In this document: in pieces, positions 43,605-55,200 of the stretch
How positions within the stretch are numbered: the stretch's first letter is position 1
Layout of the letters: each line of letters starts with the position of its first letter
Assembly: GCA_947652115.1 (NCBI GenBank)
Contig: OX393564.1
Span: 3,251,364 to 3,315,363 of the forward strand
Length of the DNA: 64,000 bases
Origin: Blastomussa wellsi
Lineage: Eukaryota; Cnidaria; Anthozoa; Scleractinia; Plerogyridae
Reading direction: 5' to 3'
Program-made: the position numbers and the translations under genes
Notes under the pieces: generated by a model
Seen by the model: only the letters and a program-made list of their open reading frames with translations
What the model was told of the DNA's origin: nothing
Database searches by the model: none

Positions 43605-43954
43605 GTCACTGAAGAAAATGGAATGATCTTAATTTCTTATTAGGGTGTCTAGATGTATATGTTACCTTTACATTTGTTCCTTTACATTTGTAGCACGATG
43701 ATCGCGCTAAGCCGTTCACTCTATGGCCTATAAATATTAATCTCGAACATTTCATATATTTCTGAGATTACGTAACATCACAGGGAGTTATCCATCGAAG
43801 CCAATGGTCAAGATTTCCCTCTGTTTTTGCTTCGCGTTACACGCGACCAGTTCCTGGATCATAGTCCATAGACCCTTTGCAGATTACGGCCCCTCTTTGC
43901 ATAAATGGCGCTTAAAGGCAAAGGATTTTTCACATGAATGTGAGGCTTAGGATG

Positions 43955-44492
43955 CACAGTCAACTCCCGCCTTGCGGACACCTCGCTATTACAGACAGAA
44001 GCTAAATCCCCAACGAAATTTACAGACGTTTGACTGAAATAAACTCCCGCTATCTCACGGACTCTCGCTATTCCGTACACTTCATTCGGTCCCAGCGTCA
44101 CAATTTTATTGTTTTTTTTTTCTCTCGTTATAGCGGACACCGAGCAGCATCTTGAAATATTTGCACACATATCAAGTCTATTTTTCTGCTTTTTGAGATT
44201 GTCTTTGTCTTTTTTGAGCGATTTCGACTCCTTCTGCCCATCAATCAAAATTCCTTCATCTTTTCTATTAAGGCCCTCTTTGCAGTCTCGCTGCCATGAA
44301 TAAGTTCGACCAGTCTGTCCAAATATTTCCTCCGAAAATTTTCTCGTACCCCGCTATTATAGCCTGCGTGCAGCCGTCTCCGCTTTAGGAAATAGGAGAC
44401 GGCTGCACGCAGGCTACGTATTACGGACTCTCGCTATTGCGGACACCAAATCGCGGTCCCGAGGGTGTCCGCTATAACGGGAGTTGACTGTG
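43955..44492. mobile_element. pogo/Tigger-like non-autonomous element (CACAGTCAACTCCCG ends)
   Basis: The ends CACAGTCAACTCCCG and CGGGAGTTGACTGTG are exact inverses. Subterminal words TTGCGGACACC, CGCTATTnCGGAC and GGTGTCCGC are reiterated inward from both ends. Ends of this kind with GCGGACAC repeats resemble pogo/Tigger elements (family knowledge, not verified). A perfect inner hairpin (TAGCCTGCGTGCAGCCGTCT and its inverse) lies at 44362-44417 and may be a nested MITE. Confidence 0.6.
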
Positions 44493-45530
44493 TAAGTATT
44501 ATTATTGAAATATAGGCGCCATTTGTAGTCGACCTGTGCGTTCTCTCCCTCTCTCTGGCGAGCGCGAGATTCATGCAGTATGAGGGCCTGGGAACAGGCC
44601 ATGTGTCATCACCGACATCACGAAGTAAGCGGAAAGCGAAGGCTGGGGCTGTTAGAAATTGTCGAAAGTTTTCGCAAACGGTGCATGGACGAAAAAGACT
44701 AAAATGGCGCGCAGAGCGAAGCATATATTCATATTTTTATTTATTTATTTCTCTATTGCGTTCGTTCTTCATCATCATGTAAGCAGTATTATATGCACAG
44801 TCAGTTATTTAATATACATTTGGTCGGGTCGTTTGAAATCAACCTGGTGACTTAATTATTTGCACAGATACGTTCTTAAAATCACATTTATAGAAAATAC
44901 CAAACGCGAATTCAAAGTTTTATTCCAGTAAAGGTGTACCGAAAACACTAGTGAAAAGTCTTGCGAAGAAAACCGAGCGAAGAAAAATACTTAAATTTTA
45001 AAAGAAGGTTAAAGGATCTTGTTTACATTAAAGGCGTCTGGTCTTCTTATTTGGTGCTGTAAATCTTAAATTAAAAGAGTTGCGATTCTTTTAAATCATG
45101 ATCATGAAAAGAATGAATAACTGCTTTCTTACCTCGCCAGTGAAGATAAACTCGAATCCTCCTTGAAATCTTTGCAAAATGAGTTATTTCACAGCGATAG
45201 AAAATAATACTTCAGAAAATCATAAAAATATCGATATATTTCAAGAGTAGAGAGCTTCTAGAGATACACCCATTTTTAGCAACTGCGCATGGTTGCATGT
45301 GAAATAATGCTTTCATTTGATTGGTTGAAAACAGTGTAATCTCTATTCTGATTGGATGAAACGAACGCAGGTGTAGTTTGACTTGGAGTTCGCTTATTCC
45401 ACCCTTCCTTATGCAAATTGCAATCAAACGTTGTTTGACAAGAGATTTTGTGCGCGAAAAAGAAAAAAAAATAATTTAATAGTATTATTATTTGCGAGTT
45501 GGATCCGATAGTAAATCATACCATATATAG

Positions 45531-45903
45531 ATACACTCTTTCTTTGTTATAAGAATATATTTTATATGAATATTGAGGCTGAAATTTGGACAATTTCAAG
45601 AATATTTTAAGAATATAATTTTGTGTTGAAAATGTGCAAATACAGTAAAAGTTTCTTTTCTTCTGTAAACGGCAAAACTAGCCAATGAAACGATAAAAAC
45701 CTACACTATAGCCAATGTTCAATAAATACATATGTAAGGTATGCAGCGCAACAGACATGAACTAAACTGTAAAATGTATATCACGATAAATTCTTAATCT
45801 AAGGATATTAATAAGAATATTTTCAGCCTAAAATCGGCATAAAAATGGGAATATTCAGCCTGGGTCGGAAAAACAATATTCTTATATAAAAGTAAGAGTG
45901 TAT
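45531..45903. mobile_element. AT-rich TIR element (ATACACTCTT ends)
   Basis: ATACACTCTTTCTTT and ATAAGAATAT at the left pair with ATATTCTTATAT and AAGAGTGTAT at the right. The interior repeats AAGAATATTTT and AATATTCAGCC words. No coding capacity. Confidence 0.55.
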
Positions 45904-47400
45904 TACAAGATAGATATATAATATTCAATGCTTTGAATCACTAAGCCGTCTTTTAATTATTCATGTTTCAATTTTTTTCGTAAAATTTTTTAGTGTAGAT
46001 TCATGGACATAGTACGCAAAAGGTGCATTGATAGAATCCATAGAAATAAATAATTACCTTTTGTATACAGCGAATCGAACGAAATATCGAGATCAGAAAA
46101 AAGCACAACATATTTGGAATGTTTTTTTTTCTATGAGGCGTATTTTGTTGAGTTTAAATCAGGTGGTTGTGTCATTAAGTTCTAAAGGGCTGTTTTGGAA
46201 ATATTTAAAATCCTCGTGTATAATCAGTAAAATTATTATACTTATTTTAAATTTACTTTCAGCTTCACAACAATATAAACACTGCGTACATACATTTTTC
46301 ACAAACAAGTACGAGTTTACGTAAACAGATTACACTCACCGATAAACCGATATCAAACAAAATCGGTCAAATTTTCTTTGTCTCCTTATCACAAAAAATT
46401 TGTTTGTTCCACTTCGCCGCATATATTGCTGTGCAATACAATGATAAACATTTATCGTCGCACTGTAACTAGTTGTTATGAGGTTCATTTGGTAGTTTTT
46501 ATTGTCGCCCTTTCGAAACACCAACAAGCAAATCTTTCAGCTTCATATTCATGTATATGGGTTGGTTACAAACACAGCATGAACTGTGTACCATGTATAC
46601 AACACTTAAAACTTTCTCCACTTGTTTTTAACTGATGTTTATTGATTCCTCTGAGCGGACAACTCAACTGAACTTGTTTAGATGAATGCTTGCACCGCCA
46701 GGGGTAATTATTGTCATGATACCGACTCTGTACTGCGGTTTTAGTGAAACAAAGATTACTTTTATATCGCCCTCTCTAATTAAGATCCCAAAACGAGCCT
46801 TGATATTTGCGAAGAAGCAAAACGTTAAAAAAGGATCTCAGAAATCTTCGCTGGAGAGGTTTTTGTCGATAATTCTCGCATGATATGAGTTCTGTTGATG
46901 CTAAAAAGTTGCACCTTGTTAGCAACACAATATATATTTTACATGTTTCGCCACATGTAACATGCATGTAAAATAAAAATACAACTAAGCAAAACAAGAA
47001 ACATACACGATGCATATTACGTATTTTTAATTTTCTTTTTTTTTTCTAAGGACAAACATACCATTTTTATTTACTCATACATTACAATCATTATATGAAG
47101 GTGAAGCGCGTTCTTTCTTCGAAATACGTTACCGGTATTCAAACTTTTTTGTCGAAATACACCGCAACGAGGTTTCTTATTTTCTATTTGGATTAATTGA
47201 CAATAATTCTTTATTTCAACAAGAAGTGCAATTTTCTTGTACCATGAAAATACAATTTAAATTTTCTAATACTTATAGTCTAAAATAAAACGAAAATTAA
47301 ATACAAAAATAAAGTTTTGTGAAAGGACCTGGAAAAGTTTTCAAATAATTTCTTGATACGTTTTCTCTGTCGTATTTTGGCAGCTATCTTTAATATTTTG
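45904..47400. other. AT-rich intergenic stretch, no gene seen
   Basis: Several short frames exist but none has splice context, homology or composition unlike the surroundings. The poly(A)-type sequence TTTAAT (ATTAAA on the minus strand) at 47389 may serve the gene that ends at 47409. Confidence 0.4.
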
Positions 47401-47408
47401 CATGAAGA

Positions 47409-47912
47409 TTATTGTTCAAAATAAATTTCCATCATCGTGTCGGTGATTCCAGTGAGTCGGCCAAGAAGCTGTCGAATTTCTTCAATAAATGAAGCTTTGT
47501 ATGCAGCATCATCGCGTATAATTTTCGAAACTTGCTTTTTCAACAGCTCCAAAGCTTCATAGACTTGCTGAAAGCAAGGCACATCCGCGGTGACAAGATT
47601 TTGCATTCTGAAGTAAAAATCACCATGAATATCATTCAAATGATTCTCTATCAATGCACAAATTTCTTTCACATTTCTTACGAAGGGAACTCCTTGACTA
47701 TTACGTTCAATTTTGTCAAAACTCTGCGCCCAGCTTTTAATGTTCTCGTTCAGGAATTCGAGATCTTGACGTTGTTGAAGTAACGTGTTCTGTAGTTTTT
47801 CGAGATCAGCTATTTCCTTTTGCAGGTCTTGCTTATGATTTAAGACCCGTTTCAGAGAAACACTCTTTCCGCTTGTAGAATGGGTTCCATTCACATAAAT
47901 TGGCGTCTCCAT
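47409..47912 (-). CDS. Helical/coiled-coil orphan family protein, paralogue 2 (167 aa)
   Basis: The chosen start gives METPIYVNGTHS. The frame can be extended upstream by nine codons, but those lie inside an intron whose acceptor (TTGTTTTGCAG) ends six bases before this ATG, as in paralogue 1. Coiled coil: HKQDLQKEIADLEKLQNTLL. Shared blocks: NSQGVPFVRNVKEICALI, VPCFQQVYEALELLK and EEIRQLLGRLTGI. The C-terminus is short and acidic (IYFEQ). It is most similar to paralogue 1 in the second half and to paralogue 3 in the coiled coil. No signal peptide or membrane helix. Confidence 0.8.
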   Translation of the reverse strand: METPIYVNGTHSTSGKSVSLKRVLNHKQDLQKEIADLEKLQNTLLQQRQDLEFLNENIKSWAQSFDKIERNSQGVPFVRNVKEICALIENHLNDIHGDFYFRMQNLVTADVPCFQQVYEALELLKKQVSKIIRDDAAYKASFIEEIRQLLGRLTGITDTMMEIYFEQ

Positions 47913-47919
47913 TTTAACT

Positions 47920-50088
47920 GCAAAACAATAGCAATTCATGCCGGATTATTCGAAGATGTTGGAAAAATAAATAAATAAACTTAAAACTGAAAATGGCGAG
48001 GCAGGGCAAGTAACTTATCACATTTCACCGTATTAACTCACGAAATGTTCGTCCTCTTTCGATTGTTTAAAAATTCATACAGACCTGATGCGGAAAAACC
48101 ACAGTTTGAATAAGCAGTTTCCTCCCTTAAAAGATTGTATAAAAATAAATAGGAACAGTAAACTTGCAAATTCTTCGTGTTTTACGCCTTTTTGTCAAAA
48201 TTATTGCTGCTGTTTCAGTTTGTTTGTCGTCAATTTCACTTCCACAACTGAGCACTGAATATTTTTACGCCGATGAAAAGAAAAAAGTCATTGAAGTTGA
48301 AATAGGAGGATTCCACTATAGGATACAATGTTATAAACTATCGGTAAATTTTTCCAATAAAAAGGAAAACAGAATTGAAATTGTCCAGAATGATGGGAAA
48401 ATGTTTTTACATTCTTCAGCTACGAAAAACCTTGGCGATTTGCATATTTCGACATTTGCGATCCGACTAATAAAGTCAAGTGAAATAATATTCTGACATT
48501 CGATCAAGATCAGTCCGAATTCATATATCGAAAAAAACTGGATTCTGGTATAATATAGTTGCCTTTGAAATTTTTTAGTGATAAAACATGGAATAAACAA
48601 TATCTTCGATTAACTTCATTTTTGATGCAGTGTTACATCGGTTTTCTTCACGGTGCGGGAGGCAAAGAGATCAATAGAGCAATGGTTGGATCAAAAACCG
48701 CCGTGAATTCCTATTCTCGAATTATAAGCTACAAATTGGTGTACAGAGCACTTAACCCATCATTTAAAGTAGCCAGGAAAATATTTTCGGACAGTATATT
48801 TACTGAGGAACTTACCGTTCTGGTGTAAAATGTTCTTTTCTCTCAAAAACCGGTCAACAAAACACAGCGATTTTGCCGTTTCTTGTTATGTTTCGGTATA
48901 GTTTGGGCGCTGCCAGACATCGCTAAGCCCCCGGGGCGACAGTATGCTAAATAAATACTAATGGCTATGAGGTTCTGGCGCCAAATTACCATCAGGTGAA
49001 TACGCGAGTATATTTGATTGGTTCGCGGGCGCAGGTGCAAGAAATAAATGCCTTATTTCACTTCCACGCGTGGGCTTTTGTCTGAAATCACTGAACTGGG
49101 CTCTTCACCGAAGATTGCCAGGATTTTTTTCTTGAACTTAATTGATGCGTTACTCGCTTAGGACGAAGCTACACTGTTACTGCTTTCATAATTAAATTGG
49201 ATTATTTTCACTGCTTGCATGGAATAGCTTCTTTACAGGGGTTATTAAAATCCTTAATGAAATATTTATTTCCTGTCGAGCCAAAAAGATTCATACCAAC
49301 CCAAAATATTTTTGCTATCTTATCTAGACGTAAGACAAGAGTCCTTTTCCATGCTTACCGAGTGCGAAGTTAAATACGCTTCTCGTTTCCTAAATACCAC
49401 GGAATACGAACAAACAGTTCTCCCAGACATAATCCTCTTTAACGCAGTTTTTTCAGTCCCTGATAGTGAGTACATGAACCCATTTCAAAGTCTTTTCGAA
49501 TAATTTGCATATCAAAGTCTGGCATTTTAATGGCTTTTTCCTCCAGCTGCTCATGGCTTTTCTTCAAATAATCTAAAATTTTATTGGTTGCTTTGACGGA
49601 AACCAATTCAAAATTCAGGGAGTGGAAAGGTTCGTCTGAAAATGAAGGCTTGATCAAGCTCTTTTGTTTGTGGTCGATTCTACTTGCCTATTGCTGAATT
49701 TTACAAAGCATATTCTATCCCAAAAATTGCTAGGGATCGTCCTAAACGATACGTCTGACGACAGAAGCATTAGCAAATCGTGAAGCTCGAAGGACAAATC
49801 GGAGGTATTTATTTCAACTACACTTCTGTTAGGAAAATGAATGTTTCAAGCAGTATACGTTTTTTGAAAATGCCAACTCCCATGTAATAATTTTTTTACT
49901 TAAATTTAAAGCTAAATTACTGTTCGTCGAAGAAACTGCCGCAAATTTAATATCTTTCTTACAGGTTTTTTACAAGATAAACCATTTTTATATTCACTTC
50001 TGTATGAAACTTCAACTAATCCTTCATATGGTGTTTCTAAACAACAGAAAAATTTAAAAACAGTTCTTATTCTGTCTTTTCCGAATAG
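47920..50088. other. Gap between divergent paralogues 2 and 3; no supported gene
   Basis: The gap presumably holds the promoters and 5' non-coding exons of both genes, because each has a splice acceptor near its ATG. A 110-codon frame at 48164-48496 (+) begins with a signal-like hydrophobic stretch but has no other support. A 72-codon helical frame at 49439-49657 (-) is also unsupported. Confidence 0.35.
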
Positions 50089-50108
50089 AGTTTCCGAATT
50101 TACTCAAA

Positions 50109-50651
50109 ATGAGTGGAACAGTCGCCGTGGAATTATCCAGCAGCTCTCTAAACTCGCGACAGCCCGGCACTACCGGGGACGGACTGGAAACGAGCCACGC
50201 CTTGTCGATGAAAATGATCTTCACCAACAAACAACGTCTACAAAAGACCGTGGGGAGACTGGAGAAGATGCAAGGACCAATGAAAAAGCAGCGTGATGAT
50301 CTGCTGTTTCTGATAGCGACAATGGATGAATGGATCAAGATCTTACACGAGTCAGAGCGAGGGCATAGTGGTGTGCCGGTTTTGCGATCAGTGAAGGAAG
50401 GATGCAACGACTTCACACCTAGTTTGAACAGCAACAACAGCGAACTAAATCAAACGGTACAGCGGCTTAGCAAAGCCAGTGTGCCTCGCATTGCGCACGT
50501 GCAGAAGTGTCTGAAAGATCTAAGAAAGGAGATTCGAGCGGTGTTCGAAGACGAGAACACGTACAATGGAAAATTTGTTGAAGACGTGCGCGAAACTATA
50601 GGGAATATAATTGGCACCGCAAATGCCTTGTTAGCACTGTATTATTCATAA
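50109..50651 (+). CDS. Helical/coiled-coil orphan family protein, paralogue 3 (180 aa)
   Basis: This member lies on the opposite strand to the other two. A Ser/Gly-rich N-terminus (about 30 aa) precedes the coiled coil NKQRLQKTVGRLEKMQGPMK. The family blocks are diverged: HSGVPVLRSVKEGCN, VPRIAHVQKCLKDL and EDVRETIGNIIGTANALL. A polypyrimidine tract and acceptor (CCGAATAG, ending 50088) lie 20 bases before the ATG, again suggesting a 5' non-coding exon. A canonical AATAAA sits at 50698-50703, 47 bases after the stop, which supports a real transcription unit. Function unknown. Confidence 0.8.
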   Translation: MSGTVAVELSSSSLNSRQPGTTGDGLETSHALSMKMIFTNKQRLQKTVGRLEKMQGPMKKQRDDLLFLIATMDEWIKILHESERGHSGVPVLRSVKEGCNDFTPSLNSNNSELNQTVQRLSKASVPRIAHVQKCLKDLRKEIRAVFEDENTYNGKFVEDVRETIGNIIGTANALLALYYS

Positions 50652-50697
50652 ACTTAGCAGACACTTTATGGAGAGCTGTTATAACTAACCTAGCTTG

Positions 50698-50703
50698 AAT
50701 AAA
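50698..50703 (+). terminator. Poly(A) signal AATAAA of helical paralogue 3
   Basis: A canonical hexamer 47 bases downstream of the stop codon at 50651. Confidence 0.6.
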
Positions 50704-51001
50704 ATCGCTGAAAATACCCCAGGATTCGTTTTAAATTGTTGGCAAAAGTTCATATTCGCTATACTGTTGCAGGTAATTGAAGGCGTGGGTATGTCAGTAA
50801 ACAGAAAGACACTAAGAATTTACTGTAACTTCTAACAATCCCCGCCCCCTTCCCCGAGAGGAGCTACGCGCAGTTAGCATATTGGTCTTGTCTCACCTAG
50901 ATGTCAATTTTCATTTCAGAACTTCCGAGTGACATTAAAATTTTCGAGGAATTCAGACCTGTTTCCCCGTCGATTTTCAGATCCAATGATGCGGTGACAC
51001 T

Positions 51002-51355
51002 GGTTGTTTACCATTTACACGGGGAAACCGGTTGGTCGACGGTTTGTGTAAATCGAAAGCAAAAGTCCCCAATGGAAATTTCCGTTTGGGAATGGCGTGT
51101 TCCATTTACAAAACAGACCCAACTTACCGAGAAAGCCAAGGGCGAGTTTGACATATTGGCGTAGGGCCTGCAACTTGTGGCGAATGACAAATGGGAAGCA
51201 AATTTTCCGTTCGGAAATTTCGTTTGGGAATTTTGGACTACCTTTCAAGAAATCCCGTTTTCCCGAGAAAATTTCCATTCGGGGAGACAAAATTAGTTTT
51301 TCCATTTACATTCCATCCGGAATTTCCGGATTTTTTTGGTAAATGGTAAACAACC
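51002..51355. mobile_element. TIR element with perfect 17-bp ends (GGTTGTTTACCATTTAC)
   Basis: The 17-bp ends at 51002-51018 and 51339-51355 are exact inverses. The interior reiterates GGAAATTTCCGTTTGGGA-like words in both orientations. No transposase is encoded. It lies downstream of helical paralogue 3. Confidence 0.75.
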
Positions 51356-52234
51356 TATATTTTTAACCTTTACTGGACGTTACCTTCATTTGTTGGCCTT
51401 TCTCCGAGTCTGGTAAACTATTCAGGGACCTTTATGAAGTATTGAACAGAAGTAGCGGCAGTTTCATGACTCTTACAAACACCGAAGAGTTATTTAAAAT
51501 ACAACACTTGCCGAAGTATTCCTGACAAAATACGAGGTTTGCAATTTTCGTTTATCTTCTCAGTCAAGCGAAGAGCTATCGCCAAAATATGTACTAAAAA
51601 TCAGAAATCTAAATCTAAACCAACTTTACAATGATTTCCTTGATCAAGGAAGTATATTGGGTTTGTTTCCACATTTCTAGTGAGACGTCAAGCACAAACC
51701 AAAGGTCTAAGACAGTTTTGGAAGTTTCTCCCTCGTTACGTGCAATAAAGTTCAATTGAGACAGATTTCCTTAAAGTCACACATTTATTGAGTTACTTGT
51801 ACACAGTCCATTCTAGAAAGCGCAACATTGCCAGTATCCAGCCAAACTTTGACAAACCTTAACTTTCTTTCATTTCAAATTACAAATGCATGGCGTCCAA
51901 CAAGGAGAATTTGGGTGTTGACAACTAACTCCCTGACAAAACATAGCAACAAGGCACACTTCACAAATCCATGCAGTTAACTTCCTTGGGCTTAGAAAAG
52001 GCCTTTAAAAAACTAGTTACACAGAGTGGCTTTCTAGTATATAAAATTTTATCCGGCATAATTTAAATTTAATATCATTTCATTTTTGTAATCAAAGCGC
52101 AAATCGAAACTCTTCAAAGCGCACTACAGCTTTATCAAAAGCCCAGTAGTTTATAGAACAGCACTTGAATGAGTGAACTTGAACATTTTTCACGCACCAA
52201 AAGAGTATCTGAAATGCCTCCTGTCACAGCCAAC

Positions 52235-55200
52235 CTACAACCCTCCACGTGGCTCGTGTCTGTTTACTGGCCTGCTGTTCACTCGCACATGCTTCCCGCG
52301 TTCCTGTTTAGCTCTGTGGCTCCTTCCAGCTCGATCAAAATCTCCAGATCCCCAGTCCTTATCTCGTGCTGTTCCATGGTCACGGGGCCTGTTTTCATAC
52401 TCCCTGTGTGTCCCTGGTCCCTCGCCATTGGCTGTCATCCTGCCCCTATCTCGCACGGTCCCACTGTCATTCTTTGAGGGTGGCGCGATTCCTGCATGGC
52501 GACTGTGAAAACTAGGTCTTTCTCTGGGCCCTGTTGAAATAATTTGAATGTGTATAATGAGAATTCCCTATGGCGTTCATTTACCTTTCAAGTCTGACTT
52601 TGAATTGTCAAGTTTGAATTATTCTGCACAGTACAACACAATTTAGCATTATAACATGTCACTTGGGTTTCATTGACTGAAAGTTAAGAGAGATTCGAGA
52701 GCTGATGTTTCGAGCGTTAGCCCTTCGTCGTTAGCCGCTCCGACATACCTTCAAGACCTCTGAGCGTACTTCTTTGCCTGTCTCTTAAAGTATTGGTGGA
52801 TTCCCTGGTCCGTTGCTTCCACTCTTGGTCAAACGCTGGTGCATCACCTAAACAATAACAATGAAAATCTTGTGACTGCCAGACAATGCTATTATTGTTA
52901 TCAATGCATTTTTACAAGGTAACATTTGAAACTTCAAGGCATCACTTTTTGCGCTCAATAAATCCCCAGCAAAACAGATGGCTGACATATTTGACCAAAA
53001 AAAATCAAAGAGATGCATCAAGGCCAAGGCGTGATAAAAAATTCCTGATTACCCATTGGACAAACAGCTCTCCAATTTTTTGCTTGTCTCTTACACAGAC
53101 GTTGTTTTTGGGTCGTCACGCAATCTTCCTTGACAATGTTGGCGAGGAAGATTGCATGACAAGCCAAAAGAAGGCCTGTGCAGGCAGCCTGTTCCAGGCT
53201 CTTGAATAGTTGAGGGCGAACAAAGATAGCAGGCGAACGAGGAAAAAACAGTGGGGGGGGGGGGGGGGGCAGGGCTCGAAATTAACTTTTTCATTCGGTA
53301 GCCAGCTGGCGACTAACGGGAAAAGTTTGGTCGCCAGATCGTAAATTTTGGTCGCCTTTTTATTTTGTGTATAACTTACACAAGGACACTATTTTAAACC
53401 TTCCTTTGCATGCAAGAAAAGTCACAACTGAAGAACTAAAATGATTGGAAACAGCACAAATAACACTTAGGTATAGAGCTACCATTGTTCTCTGGTAATA
53501 AGTCTCTGGTCTGAAGGTGATGGTTTTCTTCATACAGTCAAAGATCTCCTAATGGACACTCTCGTAAGTGGACAGCTCTACTTACGGCCACCTCGACAAA
53601 ACCCTGTTTGAACTCTAGCTCATACTCTGTATTTACACATTCCCATAAGCGGCCAGCTCCATTTGAGGACACCTTTTCTGCTTCCCGAGGGTGGCAGCTT
53701 ACGGGAGCTTCGACTCGTCACTAAACGTTTCAAGTCCATCGTTTACATGGTGAGACAAACACGGGTCCTTTCGTATTTTCCCTTTGCTACTTCTTCAACA
53801 CGCAGTTTTTTATTTTCGACTTGACGCCTTTTGCTGCCAACAAAAAACGCCATCCTTGGCCCAGGCCCCTACACTACCACATTGCTCGTACCAGTCTCTG
53901 ACCAGTTTTGGAGGAAGCCGCTGAAACAATATGGCGTGCCGTAAATGCAATGTCGACGATTAGAAGTATACATGCAGTTTTTACGATTTTCTTGTAATAT
54001 TCAGACATCGTTTTAGTGGGGATGGAACAGTGAGTTGTATACTAGCTACCAGATCCGAATGATCAAGACGGTTGTGTTATGGCTTTCTTTAGTTATCGGA
54101 CAAATTGCAAGTCGTCAGCTGGCGACCAGTTCTGAAAATTTAGTCGCCAGTGCTCAATTTTTGGTCGCATTGGCGACCAGTGAGTCGCAATTTCGAGCCC
54201 TGAAGGGGGGGGGGGGCGAAGGCAAGACAACTATCATGGGCCCTTGGTCAGCAGGCAAGTAAGAATAAAAGATATTACTTGCCAGGGAGAAAAATCTCCT
54301 TGTCCTGGATGACTGGATGGGGCTTTTTCAAGCCGTGAAATCCATTTGGTTGTTACTTGACATGTATAATTGCAGACAGATATCTATAGTAAGGCATGCT
54401 ACACAGATATCTATAGTAAGGCACTGTGATTTCAAGAGTAAAATGTACTGCCCAAGAACATTTATAACACAAGTACTCCAGTCAGCATTTATGTGCGGAC
54501 TGCTCTGTCTTTAAGTCCAATACACTTATGTGCAAAGCATTAGGCCACAGCACTATCAATAAAAAAATACTTGAGAACAGCATTGCAAACAAAAACTTTA
54601 TAATATATTTAAATTTACATTTTAACGGCACAGAAGTCCATTGAATAAACAGTAGTAACATTGAATAAAATTACATTTAATACAATATGTAGAACAAAAG
54701 AAACAAACACACAGAAGAGCGAGACTCACTTTCATCAAGGTTGATAAAATCCTGTTTTCTCTCTTCCTCACCAGATCGTCTGTTCACTGACCGCTCAATT
54801 ACGTGAGAGCGATCATCTGTGATGAGAGAGAAGAGAAGAATTTAGTAAATATTCAGGGTTATCATTAACGGCAGGCAGCCGGCAGAATTAACTGGCTACT
54901 TGGGTCATTTGTGCCGGCTACTTTAGTGATTTTTTTATCTCAATACTGCAGAGACATATGAAAATGATAATTACCATCCGGCTACTACCAATTTTTTTCC
55001 AGCTACTTCAAAAGTTGTGGACAACCCTGAAACTCTGAGAGTCACCTTATTTATATTCATTTATTTTTTTTGTCATTGTTTTTCAATAATATCGGTTTTA
55101 GTTTCCCTTCCTCTTAGAAATGTGAACAACTACTACTACTTTGTTTCTTCATATAATAACAGGACGAACAGATGAAACCTGTCATTTGTACAGGTCTCTA

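Noticed and set aside
47913..47939. Upstream ATG (MNCYCFAVK) as the start of helical paralogue 2
   Set aside because: These codons lie before a good splice acceptor (TTGTTTTGCAG), and paralogue 1 has the same acceptor-then-ATG layout, so they are probably intronic.
48164..48496. 110-codon frame with a signal-like N-terminus
   Set aside because: No family motif, paralogue, clear Kozak context or poly(A) signal; it lies in an AT-rich gap where chance frames of this size are expected.
49439..49657. Possible fourth helical paralogue remnant
   Set aside because: It is helical and charged, but none of the shared blocks (GVP..R..KE, EEIRQLLG) can be found, so homology is not supported.
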